Shown: one piece after another, positions 30,973 through 37,478 of the stretch | Layout of the letters: each line of letters begins with the position of its first letter | How positions within the stretch are numbered: position 1 is the first letter of the stretch | Assembly (NCBI GenBank): GCA_934096805.1 | Contig: CAKOMW010000006.1 | Span: 1-37,478, forward strand | Direction of reading: 5' to 3' | DNA from: an uncultured Bacilli bacterium | GTDB lineage: Bacteria; Bacillota_I; Bacilli_A; RF39; UBA660 | Length of the DNA stretch: 37,478 nucleotides | The notes under the pieces: generated by a model | The model's database searches: none | What the model was told of the DNA's origin: nothing | What the model saw: only the letters and a program-made list of their open reading frames with translations | Position numbers and translations under genes: made by a program

Positions 30973-33471
30973 ATGAAAAAATATGATAAAAAAGACTATA
31001 TCAACCTAGTTATTTTAATTGTATTTTTTTTAGCATTCATAACAATATACACCCTATGTACTAAAAATGCCATCTACGGCTCAAAACTAGACTATGTAGA
31101 CCAACATTACATGATACCAGAATACTTAAGAACTCTTTTCTATCAAACCAAAGAAATATTTCCCAACTTTGCACTTAATTTAGGAATGGGGCAAAACATC
31201 TATAACTTTTCATACTATGGACTATATAGCCCTATAATCTTAATATCATACCTACTACCATTCATAAAAATGGTAAACTATATCCAAATAAGCTCCATTA
31301 TCCTAATAATCCTAGATATAATCCTATTCTATAGATGGATATCCAATCACTATCAAAACAAAGGCATAAGATTCCTAACAACATTTCTATTACTGTGTTC
31401 AGCACCATTAATACTGCATTCCCATAGACACATAATGTTCATAAACTATATGCCATTTTTAATCCTTGGTCTAATAGCCATAGACAATTATTTTGAAAAA
31501 AACCAAAAAACACTCTTAATGATAAGCGTAACCTGCATCATTCTAACAAGTTACTTCTTTAGTATACCCGCAATCATAACTCTAGTTCTATATGCAATCT
31601 TTATCTACTTAAAAAACAATAAATTTAATATTAAAAATTTTCTAATGACATTCCTAAAACTATCAATATACTTCATAATACCAGTTATGATAAGTGCAAT
31701 TCTGTTACTACCAACACTATCCGCTATCATAAACAATAGACTAGACAACAACACAACAACATCTCTATTACAATTAATAATGCCCAACTTTTCATTTGAA
31801 TTCTTGTTATACAATTGCTATGCCCTTGGCCTAACCGGAGTATTCATCGTAGCCCTTGCCAATAGTCTCTTAACTAAAGAAAAACAGTACAAATTCCTAG
31901 GCATAACATACCTTTTAATAACATTCTTCCCCTTAATAATTTATACCCTAAACGGAGGCATGTATATAAACGCCAAAGTTTTAATTCCTACCATTCCATT
32001 AGCAATAATCCTCTTAGCAAAACTATTCGAAGACATCCTAGAAAAAAGAATAAAACTAATCCCTCTTTTAGTAACAACAATCATTCTAAGTATTTTAGGA
32101 ACCATAAACTTTAATTTTGACTTTTTCTTTATTCTAGATATATCATTCCTTTTATTATGTCTAATTCTAACAATAAAAACAAACACCAAAATAGTTTTTT
32201 TCATGATAATGTTAATGGCTTTAATAAATCTAATCGGAGTAAATGTACTAGATAAACTAGCAACAACAGATCAAATAAAAACCCAATACGATAAAAACAT
32301 CAATCAACTAATTCCAGAAAACAAAGACCTAGAAAAAACTCACATCCAAATAACAGACAACATAAATGACACCAACAACATCAGAAACATTAATGAAATG
32401 AAAACAACCATGTACTCATCTCTAACCAATAAATATTACAACAACTTCTACTGGAACGAAATAAATAACGACAACCCTTATCGAAATGGAACCATAATAA
32501 GTGGAACAGACAACATTCTATACAACATATACACAAACACTAAAAACTATATAACAAAAGAAAACCCTCCCATTGGATACCAACTAGTAAAAAAACTAGG
32601 AGACTACAAACTATACCAAAATAATGACACCTTTAAAACAATATATGCTAGTAAAAAACTAATGTCAAAAAAAGAATACGATAATCTTAAACAACCATAC
32701 AAAACAGAAGCTCTTTTAAACTATACAATAGTAAATAATGACAATATAAAATCAAACTATCAAACTAAAATAAAAGAAATAACATACGATGAAAATAAAA
32801 TCCCCATCAAAAAAACAAACAATAAATATGAATTTACTCTAGACAAAGAAAAGACAATAAAAATTCCTTTAGAAAATAACTATGACAATAAAATAATCCT
32901 CATAAACTTCAATATGGAATACTCAGAAAAATGCTCAGTAGGGGACACCTATATTGAAATAAATGGTATTAAAAACACTCTAACATGCAAAAGTTGGAAA
33001 TATCACAATCAAAACTATACCTTTGATTACACCATATCAAATACAGAAAAACCAAACAACCTAAACATAAAACTATCAAAAGGAAAATACATAATAAGCA
33101 ATATCAAAATATATGAACTAGATTATAATGACATTAAAAACATCAAAGAATCACACGATAACTTAAACCTAACCAACATAAAATCAAACGAAATAACAGG
33201 AACAATAAACGTAAAACAAGATTCCTATCTAAACATCAACATTCCATATGACAAAGGCTTTGAAATATATGTAGACAACAAAAAAACAAACTACGAACTA
33301 ATAAACACTGCCTTTATTGGAACAAAACTATCAAAAGGAAACCACAATATAAAAATAATATATAAAAGCCCGTTATTAAAAGAAGCCAAAATAATATCTT
33401 TAATTGGTATAACACTATTTATCATCATCACAGTAAAAGACAAACTAAAAAGAAAGGAGTATAACAAATGA
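30973..33471 (+). CDS. YfhO family GT-C-fold membrane protein (surface polymer glycosyltransferase)
   Basis: 832 aa from the ATG at 30973 (after GGGAAGTGATT). About twelve membrane helices fill the first 430 residues, starting YINLVILIVFFLAFITIYTL, with the first loop carrying LDYVDQHYMIPEYLR as in YfhO, where an acidic residue in this loop is likely catalytic. A soluble extracytoplasmic part of about 370 residues follows, then one last helix (IISLIGITLFIIITV) and a basic tail. In Bacillus and related Gram-positives YfhO transfers GlcNAc from a lipid carrier to lipoteichoic acid, working with a GT2 such as CsbB. Both other partners follow immediately, overlapping by 4 bases. The acceptor here is unknown. 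Confidence 0.85.
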   Translation: MKKYDKKDYINLVILIVFFLAFITIYTLCTKNAIYGSKLDYVDQHYMIPEYLRTLFYQTKEIFPNFALNLGMGQNIYNFSYYGLYSPIILISYLLPFIKMVNYIQISSIILIILDIILFYRWISNHYQNKGIRFLTTFLLLCSAPLILHSHRHIMFINYMPFLILGLIAIDNYFEKNQKTLLMISVTCIILTSYFFSIPAIITLVLYAIFIYLKNNKFNIKNFLMTFLKLSIYFIIPVMISAILLLPTLSAIINNRLDNNTTTSLLQLIMPNFSFEFLLYNCYALGLTGVFIVALANSLLTKEKQYKFLGITYLLITFFPLIIYTLNGGMYINAKVLIPTIPLAIILLAKLFEDILEKRIKLIPLLVTTIILSILGTINFNFDFFFILDISFLLLCLILTIKTNTKIVFFMIMLMALINLIGVNVLDKLATTDQIKTQYDKNINQLIPENKDLEKTHIQITDNINDTNNIRNINEMKTTMYSSLTNKYYNNFYWNEINNDNPYRNGTIISGTDNILYNIYTNTKNYITKENPPIGYQLVKKLGDYKLYQNNDTFKTIYASKKLMSKKEYDNLKQPYKTEALLNYTIVNNDNIKSNYQTKIKEITYDENKIPIKKTNNKYEFTLDKEKTIKIPLENNYDNKIILINFNMEYSEKCSVGDTYIEINGIKNTLTCKSWKYHNQNYTFDYTISNTEKPNNLNIKLSKGKYIISNIKIYELDYNDIKNIKESHDNLNLTNIKSNEITGTINVKQDSYLNINIPYDKGFEIYVDNKKTNYELINTAFIGTKLSKGNHNIKIIYKSPLLKEAKIISLIGITLFIIITVKDKLKRKEYNK

Positions 33472-34418
33472 AAAAAATATCAATGATAATTCCTTGTTAC
33501 AATGAAGAAGGAAACGTAAAACTATTCCTCGAAGAAGCAAAAAAATCATATGAAAACCAAAACTATAAACTAGAACTAATCTTTATAGACGACGGTTCCA
33601 AAGACAAAACCCTAATCAAACTAAAAGAATTGTTAAACGAAACAGCATGTAATATAAAAATAATATCCCTATCAAGAAACTTCGGAAAAGAATCAGCAAT
33701 CTATGCTGGATTAAACAAAGCAACCGGAGACTACACTGTAATAATAGACGCCGACCTTCAACAACCACCATCCCTAACCATTGAAATGGCTAAAATACTA
33801 GATGAAGAAGAATATGACTGTGTTTGTTATTATCAAGAAACAAGAATTGAAAACAAAACCCTATCACAACTAAAAAACACTTTCTATAAAACAATGAACA
33901 AAATGTCCGAAATAGAGCTAAAACAAGGAGCAAGCGACTTTAGAATGTTCAATAAAAAAGTAAAAAACTCCATCCTTGAACTAAAAGAATACTATCGTTT
34001 TTCTAAAGGAATATTCTCATGGATTGGATACAAAACTAAATATTTACCATACATTCCAGAACAAAGAAACTCAGGAAAAACAAAATGGAGCTTCTTTAAA
34101 CTATTTAGATACGGTATAAGTGGTATCATTTCCTTTTCAACCATGCCCCTAAAACTAGCAACATACGCTGGAATAACCCTTTCACTAGTATCATTTATCT
34201 ATTTATTCGTAATAATAATTCAAAAAATATTCTTTGAAATATCAGTACCAGGATACCCTACAGTAGTATCATGTATCCTTTTAATCGGAGGATTCCAACT
34301 ATTCTGTATTGGTATAATCGGAGAATATTTAGGAAAAACATACATCGAAACCAAAAATAGACCAATCTATCTAATAAAGGAAGAATTAACAAATGAAAAA
34401 ACTAAAAAATCTATATAA
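33468..34418 (+). CDS. GT2 glycosyltransferase, CsbB/GtrB-like (polyprenyl-phosphate sugar synthase)
   Basis: 316 aa. GT-A domain motifs: SMIIPCYNEEGNV, FIDDGSKDKT, LSRNFGKESAIYAGLNKATG, IIDADLQQPP and QGASDFRMF, then RFSKGIFSWIGYKTKYLPY with the RNSGKTKWSF element. Two C-terminal membrane helices (LATYAGITLSLVSFIYLFVI and PTVVSCILLIGGFQLFCIGI) are followed by EYLGKTYIETKNRPIYLI. This is the DPM/GtrB/CsbB layout: it loads a sugar onto undecaprenyl phosphate on the cytoplasmic side. Overlaps YfhO by 4 bases and GtrA by 26. Confidence 0.92.
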   Translation: MKKISMIIPCYNEEGNVKLFLEEAKKSYENQNYKLELIFIDDGSKDKTLIKLKELLNETACNIKIISLSRNFGKESAIYAGLNKATGDYTVIIDADLQQPPSLTIEMAKILDEEEYDCVCYYQETRIENKTLSQLKNTFYKTMNKMSEIELKQGASDFRMFNKKVKNSILELKEYYRFSKGIFSWIGYKTKYLPYIPEQRNSGKTKWSFFKLFRYGISGIISFSTMPLKLATYAGITLSLVSFIYLFVIIIQKIFFEISVPGYPTVVSCILLIGGFQLFCIGIIGEYLGKTYIETKNRPIYLIKEELTNEKTKKSI

Positions 34419-34815
34419 AAAATACAAAGAAATAATAAACTATTTAATAATCGGAGGTCTAACCACTGTAGTAAGTCTTGTAACATTTTACCTAGTAAGA
34501 ATACTACTTTTAACAAACGATACCCAATTAGACATACAAATCTCAAACATAATATCATGGTTCTTTGCCGTTTTATTTGCCTTTGCAACTAATAAAAAAT
34601 ATGTCTTTGAATCAACAAAAAAAGGTAAACAAAAATTAATAGAAATGATTAAGTTCTACTTATCAAGAATAACAACCCTTTTAATAGACATGGGCACAAT
34701 GTGGCTTCTAACCGCACCATTAAATATAAACGACAAAATATCAAAAATATTAGTACAATTCATCATCGTACTCCTAAATTATATATTTAGTAAAATATTC
34801 GTCTTTAAAAAATAA
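34393..34815 (+). CDS. GtrA family protein (probable polyprenyl-linked sugar flippase)
   Basis: 140 aa with four membrane helices (NYLIIGGLTTVVSLVTFYLV; IISWFFAVLFAFATNKKYVF; the third around ITTLLIDMGTMWLL; the last LVQFIIVLLNYIFSKIFVFK). The NKKYVFES after helix 2 and the FSKIFVFKK end are family marks. GtrA proteins are thought to flip the lipid-linked sugar outward. It overlaps the GT2 gene by 26 bases, completing a cytoplasmic loader, flippase and external transferase set with YfhO. A terminator closes the operon. Confidence 0.9.
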   Translation: MKKLKNLYKKYKEIINYLIIGGLTTVVSLVTFYLVRILLLTNDTQLDIQISNIISWFFAVLFAFATNKKYVFESTKKGKQKLIEMIKFYLSRITTLLIDMGTMWLLTAPLNINDKISKILVQFIIVLLNYIFSKIFVFKK

Positions 34816-34840
34816 CATACTAAAACAAGTATGTTTTTTT
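34815..34840 (+). terminator. Terminator of the glycosylation operon
   Basis: ACATACT / AGTATGT stem, 6-base loop, seven T; it begins at the gtrA stop codon. Confidence 0.9.
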
Positions 34841-34873
34841 CTATAAAACAATACAATTAAATAGGTGATATAT

Positions 34874-35098
34874 ATGCGATTATCAGAACTTCAACACAAA
34901 GACATCGTAAACTTAGATGGAAAAAAAATAGGAAACATCATAGACGTAAAACTAAACCAAGATGGAACCCTAATATCATTAGTAATAGAAACCCAAAAGA
35001 CCCTATTTAGAATAGGTTCCAAAGACAATGAAGAAGAAATAAGTTGGGACAAAATACAAAGAATTGGAGAAGACGTAATCCTAGTAAAAATTAATTAA
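34874..35098 (+). CDS. YlmC/YmxH-family PRC-barrel protein
   Basis: 74 aa. MRLSELQHKDIVNLDGKKIG followed by NIIDVKLNQDG and a closing ISWDKIQRIGEDVILVKI is the PRC-barrel form of YlmC/YmxH, found in spore-forming Firmicutes and usually listed as sporulation-related; the molecular role is unknown. Start ATG 34874 after TAGGTGATAT. It stands alone between the glycosylation operon and lspA. A 200-base AT-rich gap follows with only a weak 24-codon frame (35165-35239). Confidence 0.8.
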   Translation: MRLSELQHKDIVNLDGKKIGNIIDVKLNQDGTLISLVIETQKTLFRIGSKDNEEEISWDKIQRIGEDVILVKIN

Positions 35099-35270
35099 TA
35101 AATCAAACCAAAGAAATAATTAATCTGGACTAAAACCTATATTTTTTGGAATTTTGTGAAAAAAATGTCTAAAACAATCGGAAAAATGTGTAAAATTACA
35201 TCAAAAACCATGGAAAAATGTGATGAATCCCCAAAATAATACTAATAATAGCACTAAATCCCTTTTAAAT

Positions 35271-35299
35271 TAGAAAAATCATAAAAAGTATGCTACAAT
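35271..35299 (+). promoter_or_regulatory. Promoter of lspA-rluD
   Basis: TAGAAA at 35271-35276, 17 bases, TACAAT at 35294-35299 preceded by TGC (extended -10), 16 bases before the GTG start. Confidence 0.65.
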
Positions 35300-35315
35300 A
35301 AAAAAGGTGATACAA

Positions 35316-35780
35316 GTGAGAAAAAAAATCTACACAACAGCAACTATACTATGCATCATAGATCTAATAATAAAACAATTGATAACAAACTATCTGCCAG
35401 TAAAAGAAATAATACCAAACATCTTTAGCATATTCTTAACCCATAACACTGGGGCAGCCTTTTCTATCTTGAATAACAATCAAATAATTCTAATTCTAAT
35501 CGCAGTAATAATTCTTATAATAATAGATAGAAAAATAATACCCAAAACAACAACAAAACTTGAAACACTATCAATATCAATGATAATCGGTGGAGCCCTA
35601 GGAAACCTAATAGATAGAATTATAAACAATTACGTAATAGACTACTTAAGCTTTAACATCTTTGGCTATCACTTTCCAGTATTTAACTTTGCCGATATCC
35701 TAATAACAATCGGAGCAATACTACTTGCAATCCAACTATTAAAAGGTGATGAAAATGAAAATAATACCAGAAAAAAATAA
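35316..35780 (+). CDS. lspA: Lipoprotein signal peptidase (signal peptidase II)
   Basis: 154 aa with four membrane helices, the standard size. LspA cleaves the signal peptide of diacylglyceryl-modified prolipoproteins in the membrane. Motifs: IIDLIIKQLI (conserved D and K), THNTGAAFSIL, GGALGNLIDRI, and the two catalytic Asp in VIDYLSF (109) and VFNFADILI (127). The start is GTG at 35316, placed after AAAAAGGTGAT; a GTG at 35307 is inside the ribosome site. Its end overlaps rluD by 26 bases, the same pair order as in Bacillus. Confidence 0.93.
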   Translation: MRKKIYTTATILCIIDLIIKQLITNYLPVKEIIPNIFSIFLTHNTGAAFSILNNNQIILILIAVIILIIIDRKIIPKTTTKLETLSISMIIGGALGNLIDRIINNYVIDYLSFNIFGYHFPVFNFADILITIGAILLAIQLLKGDENENNTRKK

Positions 35781-36642
35781 TATAAGACTAGATACTTACT
35801 TATCTGAAGAAACAGAATACACAAGAAGTAAAATTCAAAAGTTAATAAAAGAAAACCAAATAAAAGTAAACGATAAAACAGTAAATGCAAGCTACAAAAT
35901 AAAAGAAAATGATGTCATAGAAATAAATGAAATAGAAGAAGAAATAACAGACATCCTCCCAGAAAAAATGGACTTAGACATAGTCTATGAAGACGAATAC
36001 TTAGCCATAATAAACAAAAAAAGTGGCATAGTCGTTCATCCTGCCGTAGGAAATAGAAACCATACCCTAGTAAATGGTTTATTATATCACTTCAACGAAA
36101 TAAGCAATAAAAAAACCATAAGACCAGGAATAGTACACAGACTAGACAAAGATACAAGCGGTCTTATGTTGGTGGCAAAAAACGATCAAGTCCATGAAAA
36201 ACTATCAAACATGATAAGAAAAAAACAAGTAGAAAGAAAATACTTAGCCCTAGTCTGGGGAACAGTAAGACATGACAAAGGAACAATAGACGCCCCCATA
36301 GGAAGAGACATAAACAATAGACAAAAATACACAGTAACAGATATAAACAGTAAAGACTCAATAACCCACTTCAAAGTAATAGAAAGACTAAACAATGCCA
36401 CCCTAATTGAATGCACCCTAGAAACAGGAAGAACCCACCAAATAAGAGTTCACATGGCCTATATAAATCATCCCATTGTAAACGATGAAGTCTACTGCAA
36501 CAAAAAATTAATAAACAAAGAATTTGGTCAAATGCTACACTCAAAAAGCATAAAACTAACACACCCAGTAACAAAACAAGAACTATACTACGAACAAGAA
36601 CCACCACAAGAATTTATAGAAATAATAAATCAATTTAAATAG
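35755..36642 (+). CDS. rluD: Ribosomal large subunit pseudouridine synthase, RluD/RluA family
   Basis: 295 aa. N-terminal S4 RNA-binding domain (RLDTYLSEETEYTRSKIQKL), then the synthase domain with DIVYEDEYLAIINKKSG, PGIVHRLDKDTSGLM (catalytic Asp 131), LALVWG, and GRTHQIRVHMAYINHPIVND. It isomerises uridines in 23S rRNA; the exact sites are inferred from family only. Start ATG 35755 after AAAAGGTGAT; earlier in-frame starts (35746, 35749) lie inside that site. Co-transcribed with lspA. It is the last conventional gene of the window. Confidence 0.92.
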   Translation: MKIIPEKNNIRLDTYLSEETEYTRSKIQKLIKENQIKVNDKTVNASYKIKENDVIEINEIEEEITDILPEKMDLDIVYEDEYLAIINKKSGIVVHPAVGNRNHTLVNGLLYHFNEISNKKTIRPGIVHRLDKDTSGLMLVAKNDQVHEKLSNMIRKKQVERKYLALVWGTVRHDKGTIDAPIGRDINNRQKYTVTDINSKDSITHFKVIERLNNATLIECTLETGRTHQIRVHMAYINHPIVNDEVYCNKKLINKEFGQMLHSKSIKLTHPVTKQELYYEQEPPQEFIEIINQFK

Positions 36643-36725
36643 ACACTTATTGTTGATATATAGAATGAGATAGGAGATTAAATGAATTAGAAACTAATAA
36701 ATAAAAATAATCAACAATAAATGTC
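36642..36725. repeat. Long inverted repeat, 15 of 16 matched bases, 52-base interior
   Basis: GACACTTATTGTTGAT at 36642-36657 is the reverse complement of 36710-36725 except for one base. The interior has an AGGAG-like site followed by ATG AAT TAG, too short to be a gene. It starts at the last base of rluD. No T run follows, so it is not a standard terminator; it could protect the rluD mRNA end or be a tiny mobile-element relic. Confidence 0.6.
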
Positions 36726-36892
36726 AATACCACTATATACTATATAAAAGTACAATGCAAATGAGCAAAAACCACATTTAGTATAAAAACAACCATTCAA
36801 ATATAAAAAATGCTCTAAGACAAAATCAATTTTTAATAAAAAAAACACCTCAAAAAGTACTATTTTATATAAATTAAAAAAATTTAAAAATA

Positions 36893-36921
36893 TTGCATTT
36901 TAGTTAAATATTTGATATAAT
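36893..36921 (+). promoter_or_regulatory. Promoter of the antisense RNA of the type I toxin-antitoxin candidate
   Basis: TTGCAT at 36893-36898, 17 bases, TATAAT at 36916-36921. No + strand gene follows, so it should drive a non-coding RNA starting near 36928. Confidence 0.7.
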
Positions 36922-36967
36922 CTAAGCATGAGCAGAGAAGTATATTTTAAATAAAATAAAATATACT

Positions 36968-37007
36968 AAAAAAGAGATATGCTAATTTGACGGTTAGTAC
37001 TATCTCT
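36968..37007 (-). terminator. Terminator of the toxin mRNA
   Basis: On the - strand AGAGATA / TATCTCT (37007-37001 with 36979-36973), with an inner CTAA/TTAG pairing, is followed by six T (A run 36968-36973). The toxin mRNA would thus be about 260 bases. Confidence 0.75.
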
Positions 37008-37030
37008 GTTCTATGTTGATTTTTGTTTGT

Positions 37031-37069
37031 GAGAGAAGTACCACTCTTAGTTGAGTTGGTACTTTTCTC
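37031..37069. other. Strong hairpin just downstream of the toxin frame
   Basis: A 16-bp stem with one wobble and one bulge, built on GAAGTACCA / TGGTACTTT and closed by CTC/GAG with a 6-base loop. It lies 4 bases after the toxin stop codon. There is no T run on either strand, so it is more likely a stabilising or RNA-RNA contact structure than a terminator. Confidence 0.7.
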
Positions 37070-37072
37070 AAA

Positions 37073-37135
37073 TTAATGTTTTGTTGCAATAATTAATAAC
37101 AATAAAACAACGCAAAACGCTATTAAACTATACAT
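37073..37135 (-). CDS. Candidate type I toxin, 20-aa hydrophobic peptide
   Basis: The frame encodes MYSLIAFCVVLLLLIIATKH: one hydrophobic span with a short basic end, like Ibs, Fst-related and other type I toxins that damage the membrane. AAAGG lies 8 bases before the ATG, in GGAAAGGTTATAATT. The gene has a consensus promoter 100 bases upstream (37236-37264), a long structured leader and a T-run terminator downstream. An opposing promoter gives an antisense RNA. A leader frame of 8 codons ends inside its start region. I know no family member with this sequence, so the call rests on peptide character and locus architecture. Confidence 0.6.
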   Translation of the reverse strand: MYSLIAFCVVLLLLIIATKH

Positions 37136-37154
37136 AATTATAACCTTTCCACAT
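37128..37154 (-). CDS. Leader ORF (8 codons) coupled to the toxin
   Basis: ATG at 37154 follows GGTGGTGATAATT, the best ribosome site in the region, better than that of the toxin. It encodes MWKGYNYV and stops at 37128, 7 bases past the toxin ATG (37135), in another frame. Translation could therefore open or reload the toxin start, as mok does for hok. Confidence 0.45.
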   Translation of the reverse strand: MWKGYNYV

Positions 37155-37235
37155 AATTATCACCACCATTCTATGAACCCCCTTGGAGTAACATAGAACA
37201 GAGGAGTACCAACAATTAGCATATCTCCTAAAACA

Positions 37236-37264
37236 ATAATAGCAAATATATATTCGTATGTCAA
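37236..37264 (-). promoter_or_regulatory. Promoter of the toxin mRNA
   Basis: On the - strand TTGACA (37264-37259), 17 bases, TATTAT (37241-37236): nearly consensus. The transcript would start near 37229, directly at the outer inverted arm. Confidence 0.8.
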
Positions 37265-37283
37265 TGAAAAATAAAAAGAAATA

Positions 37284-37308
37284 GGTACTTGAAAAAAGTA
37301 TTTTTTTG
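37284..37308 (+). terminator. Rho-independent terminator on the + strand
   Basis: GGTACTT / AAGTATT with loop GAAAA and seven T. The hairpin shares 19 identical bases with the terminator at 15896-15914. It has no + strand gene before it, which supports a + strand RNA reaching it. Confidence 0.7.
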
Positions 37309-37417
37309 TTATAGAATTAACTTATAAGAAACTAAGAGAGGAGGAAGAAATTTTATAATAAACATACATATGTCTATGAAATTTCTGAATTTTTTATGAT
37401 AAACAAATATTCGTCTG

Positions 37418-37427
37418 GGGGGGGGGC
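37418..37427 (+). repeat. Homopolymer of ten G
   Basis: Ten consecutive G in DNA that is otherwise very AT-rich. The flanking 37309-37478 stretch has no supported gene: GAGGAGGAAG at 37338-37347 looks like a ribosome site but no proper start codon follows. The tract may be a phase-variation site for a gene beyond the window edge or a sequencing artefact. Confidence 0.9.
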
Positions 37428-37478
37428 AAAATACTACTAACCCTATAAATAAAAAAGGGAAAACAATAAAAATAATAT

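Larger units (their letters stand above)
36974..37228. repeat. Inverted arms (about 40 bases each) flanking the toxin gene
   Basis: 36974-37017 and 37190-37228 are inverted copies. Two exact 14-base blocks are shared, GAGATATGCTAATT and CTCTGTTCTATGTT, joined by a less conserved middle. Both ends of the toxin mRNA fall in these arms, so its 5' end is complementary to its 3' end. Confidence 0.85.
36928..37308 (+). ncRNA. Candidate antisense antitoxin RNA
   Basis: From the promoter at 36893-36921 a transcript would start near 36928 and end at the hairpin with T run at 37284-37308. It would cover the whole opposing toxin mRNA, including both its ends. It begins with a perfect 11-bp hairpin (36939-36949 with 36957-36967), as stable regulatory RNAs often do, then a second hairpin (36973-37007) and a 16-bp stem (37031-37069). 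It has no reading frame with a ribosome site. The end is uncertain: a shorter RNA ending near 37070 is possible, but that stem lacks a T run. Confidence 0.5.

Noticed and set aside
35165..35239. 24-codon frame between the YlmC-like gene and lspA
   Set aside because: No convincing ribosome site, no hydrophobic or family pattern, low-complexity Lys/Met/Thr content.
37031..37069. Shared bidirectional terminator as in par/fst
   Set aside because: The stem is strong but neither strand has a T run after it; better terminators for each strand are at 36968-37007 (-) and 37284-37308 (+).
37370..37399. Nine-codon frame after GAGGAGGAAG near the window end
   Set aside because: The ATG is more than 20 bases from the ribosome site and the frame closes at once.
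1..37478. Mycoplasma-type genetic code (TGA read as Trp)
   Set aside because: Several conserved genes (murC, the YfhO-like gene, the radical SAM gene) end at TGA exactly where their families end, and Trp is TGG throughout.
1..37478. CRISPR array
   Set aside because: No set of regularly spaced direct repeats was seen; the repeats found are coding tandems or inverted arms.

Overview
The window is a very AT-rich stretch of a low-GC Gram-positive (Firmicutes, Bacilli-like) chromosome that uses the standard bacterial code: TGA ends several genes and is not read as Trp. The organism looks like an endospore former. The window holds sigG, a spoVID-ysxE pair, the small spore protein gene sspI, a YlmC/YmxH-type gene, and a good sigma-G promoter in front of sspI. 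The lspA-rluD synteny, the glycine T-box in front of a dimeric-type glycyl-tRNA synthetase and the lexA context also fit Bacilli. The sequence alone does not fix genus or order; an uncultivated gut Bacilli or Erysipelotrichales-like lineage is a guess.

Layout: (1) 1 to about 2.9 kb is the right end of an integrated element with small genes, a MazF/PemK-like toxin and a large serine recombinase. Its base skew is unlike the rest. (2) 3.1-6.6 kb: an M29 aminopeptidase, a 23-residue membrane peptide, murD, and a membrane protein with a histone-H1-like Lys/Ala/Thr tail. (3) 6.7-11.5 kb: a two-gene surface operon, a secreted NlpC/P60-like protein ending in a dockerin followed by a membrane-anchored protein that starts with a cohesin-like domain. 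(4) 11.6-18.3 kb: unknown genes, a radical SAM protein, sigG, a coiled-coil protein, DUF3592, spoVID, ysxE and a small Cys-rich membrane protein. (5) 18.4-22 kb: an SDR oxidoreductase, the murC / metallo-beta-lactamase-fold / HAD run, and tRNA-Met(CAT). (6) 22.4-29.2 kb: DUF1963, lexA, T-box-glyQS, a sigma-70 factor, sspI, and lemA with DUF2207. (7) 29.2-36.6 kb: a RodA/FtsW/SpoVE protein, a YfhO / GT2 / GtrA glycosylation operon, YlmC/YmxH, lspA and rluD. (8) 36.6-37.5 kb has no conventional gene. It contains what I read as an undescribed type I toxin-antitoxin locus: a 20-residue hydrophobic peptide with a coupled leader ORF, an opposing antisense promoter, and inverted arms that would fold the toxin mRNA 5' end onto its 3' end.

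Most genes lie on the + strand. Outside the element the + strand carries more A than T and more C than G, even where genes run on the - strand, so the asymmetry looks replication-linked. Many promoters match TTGACA-17-TATAAT closely, and AGGTGAT-type ribosome binding sites are common.
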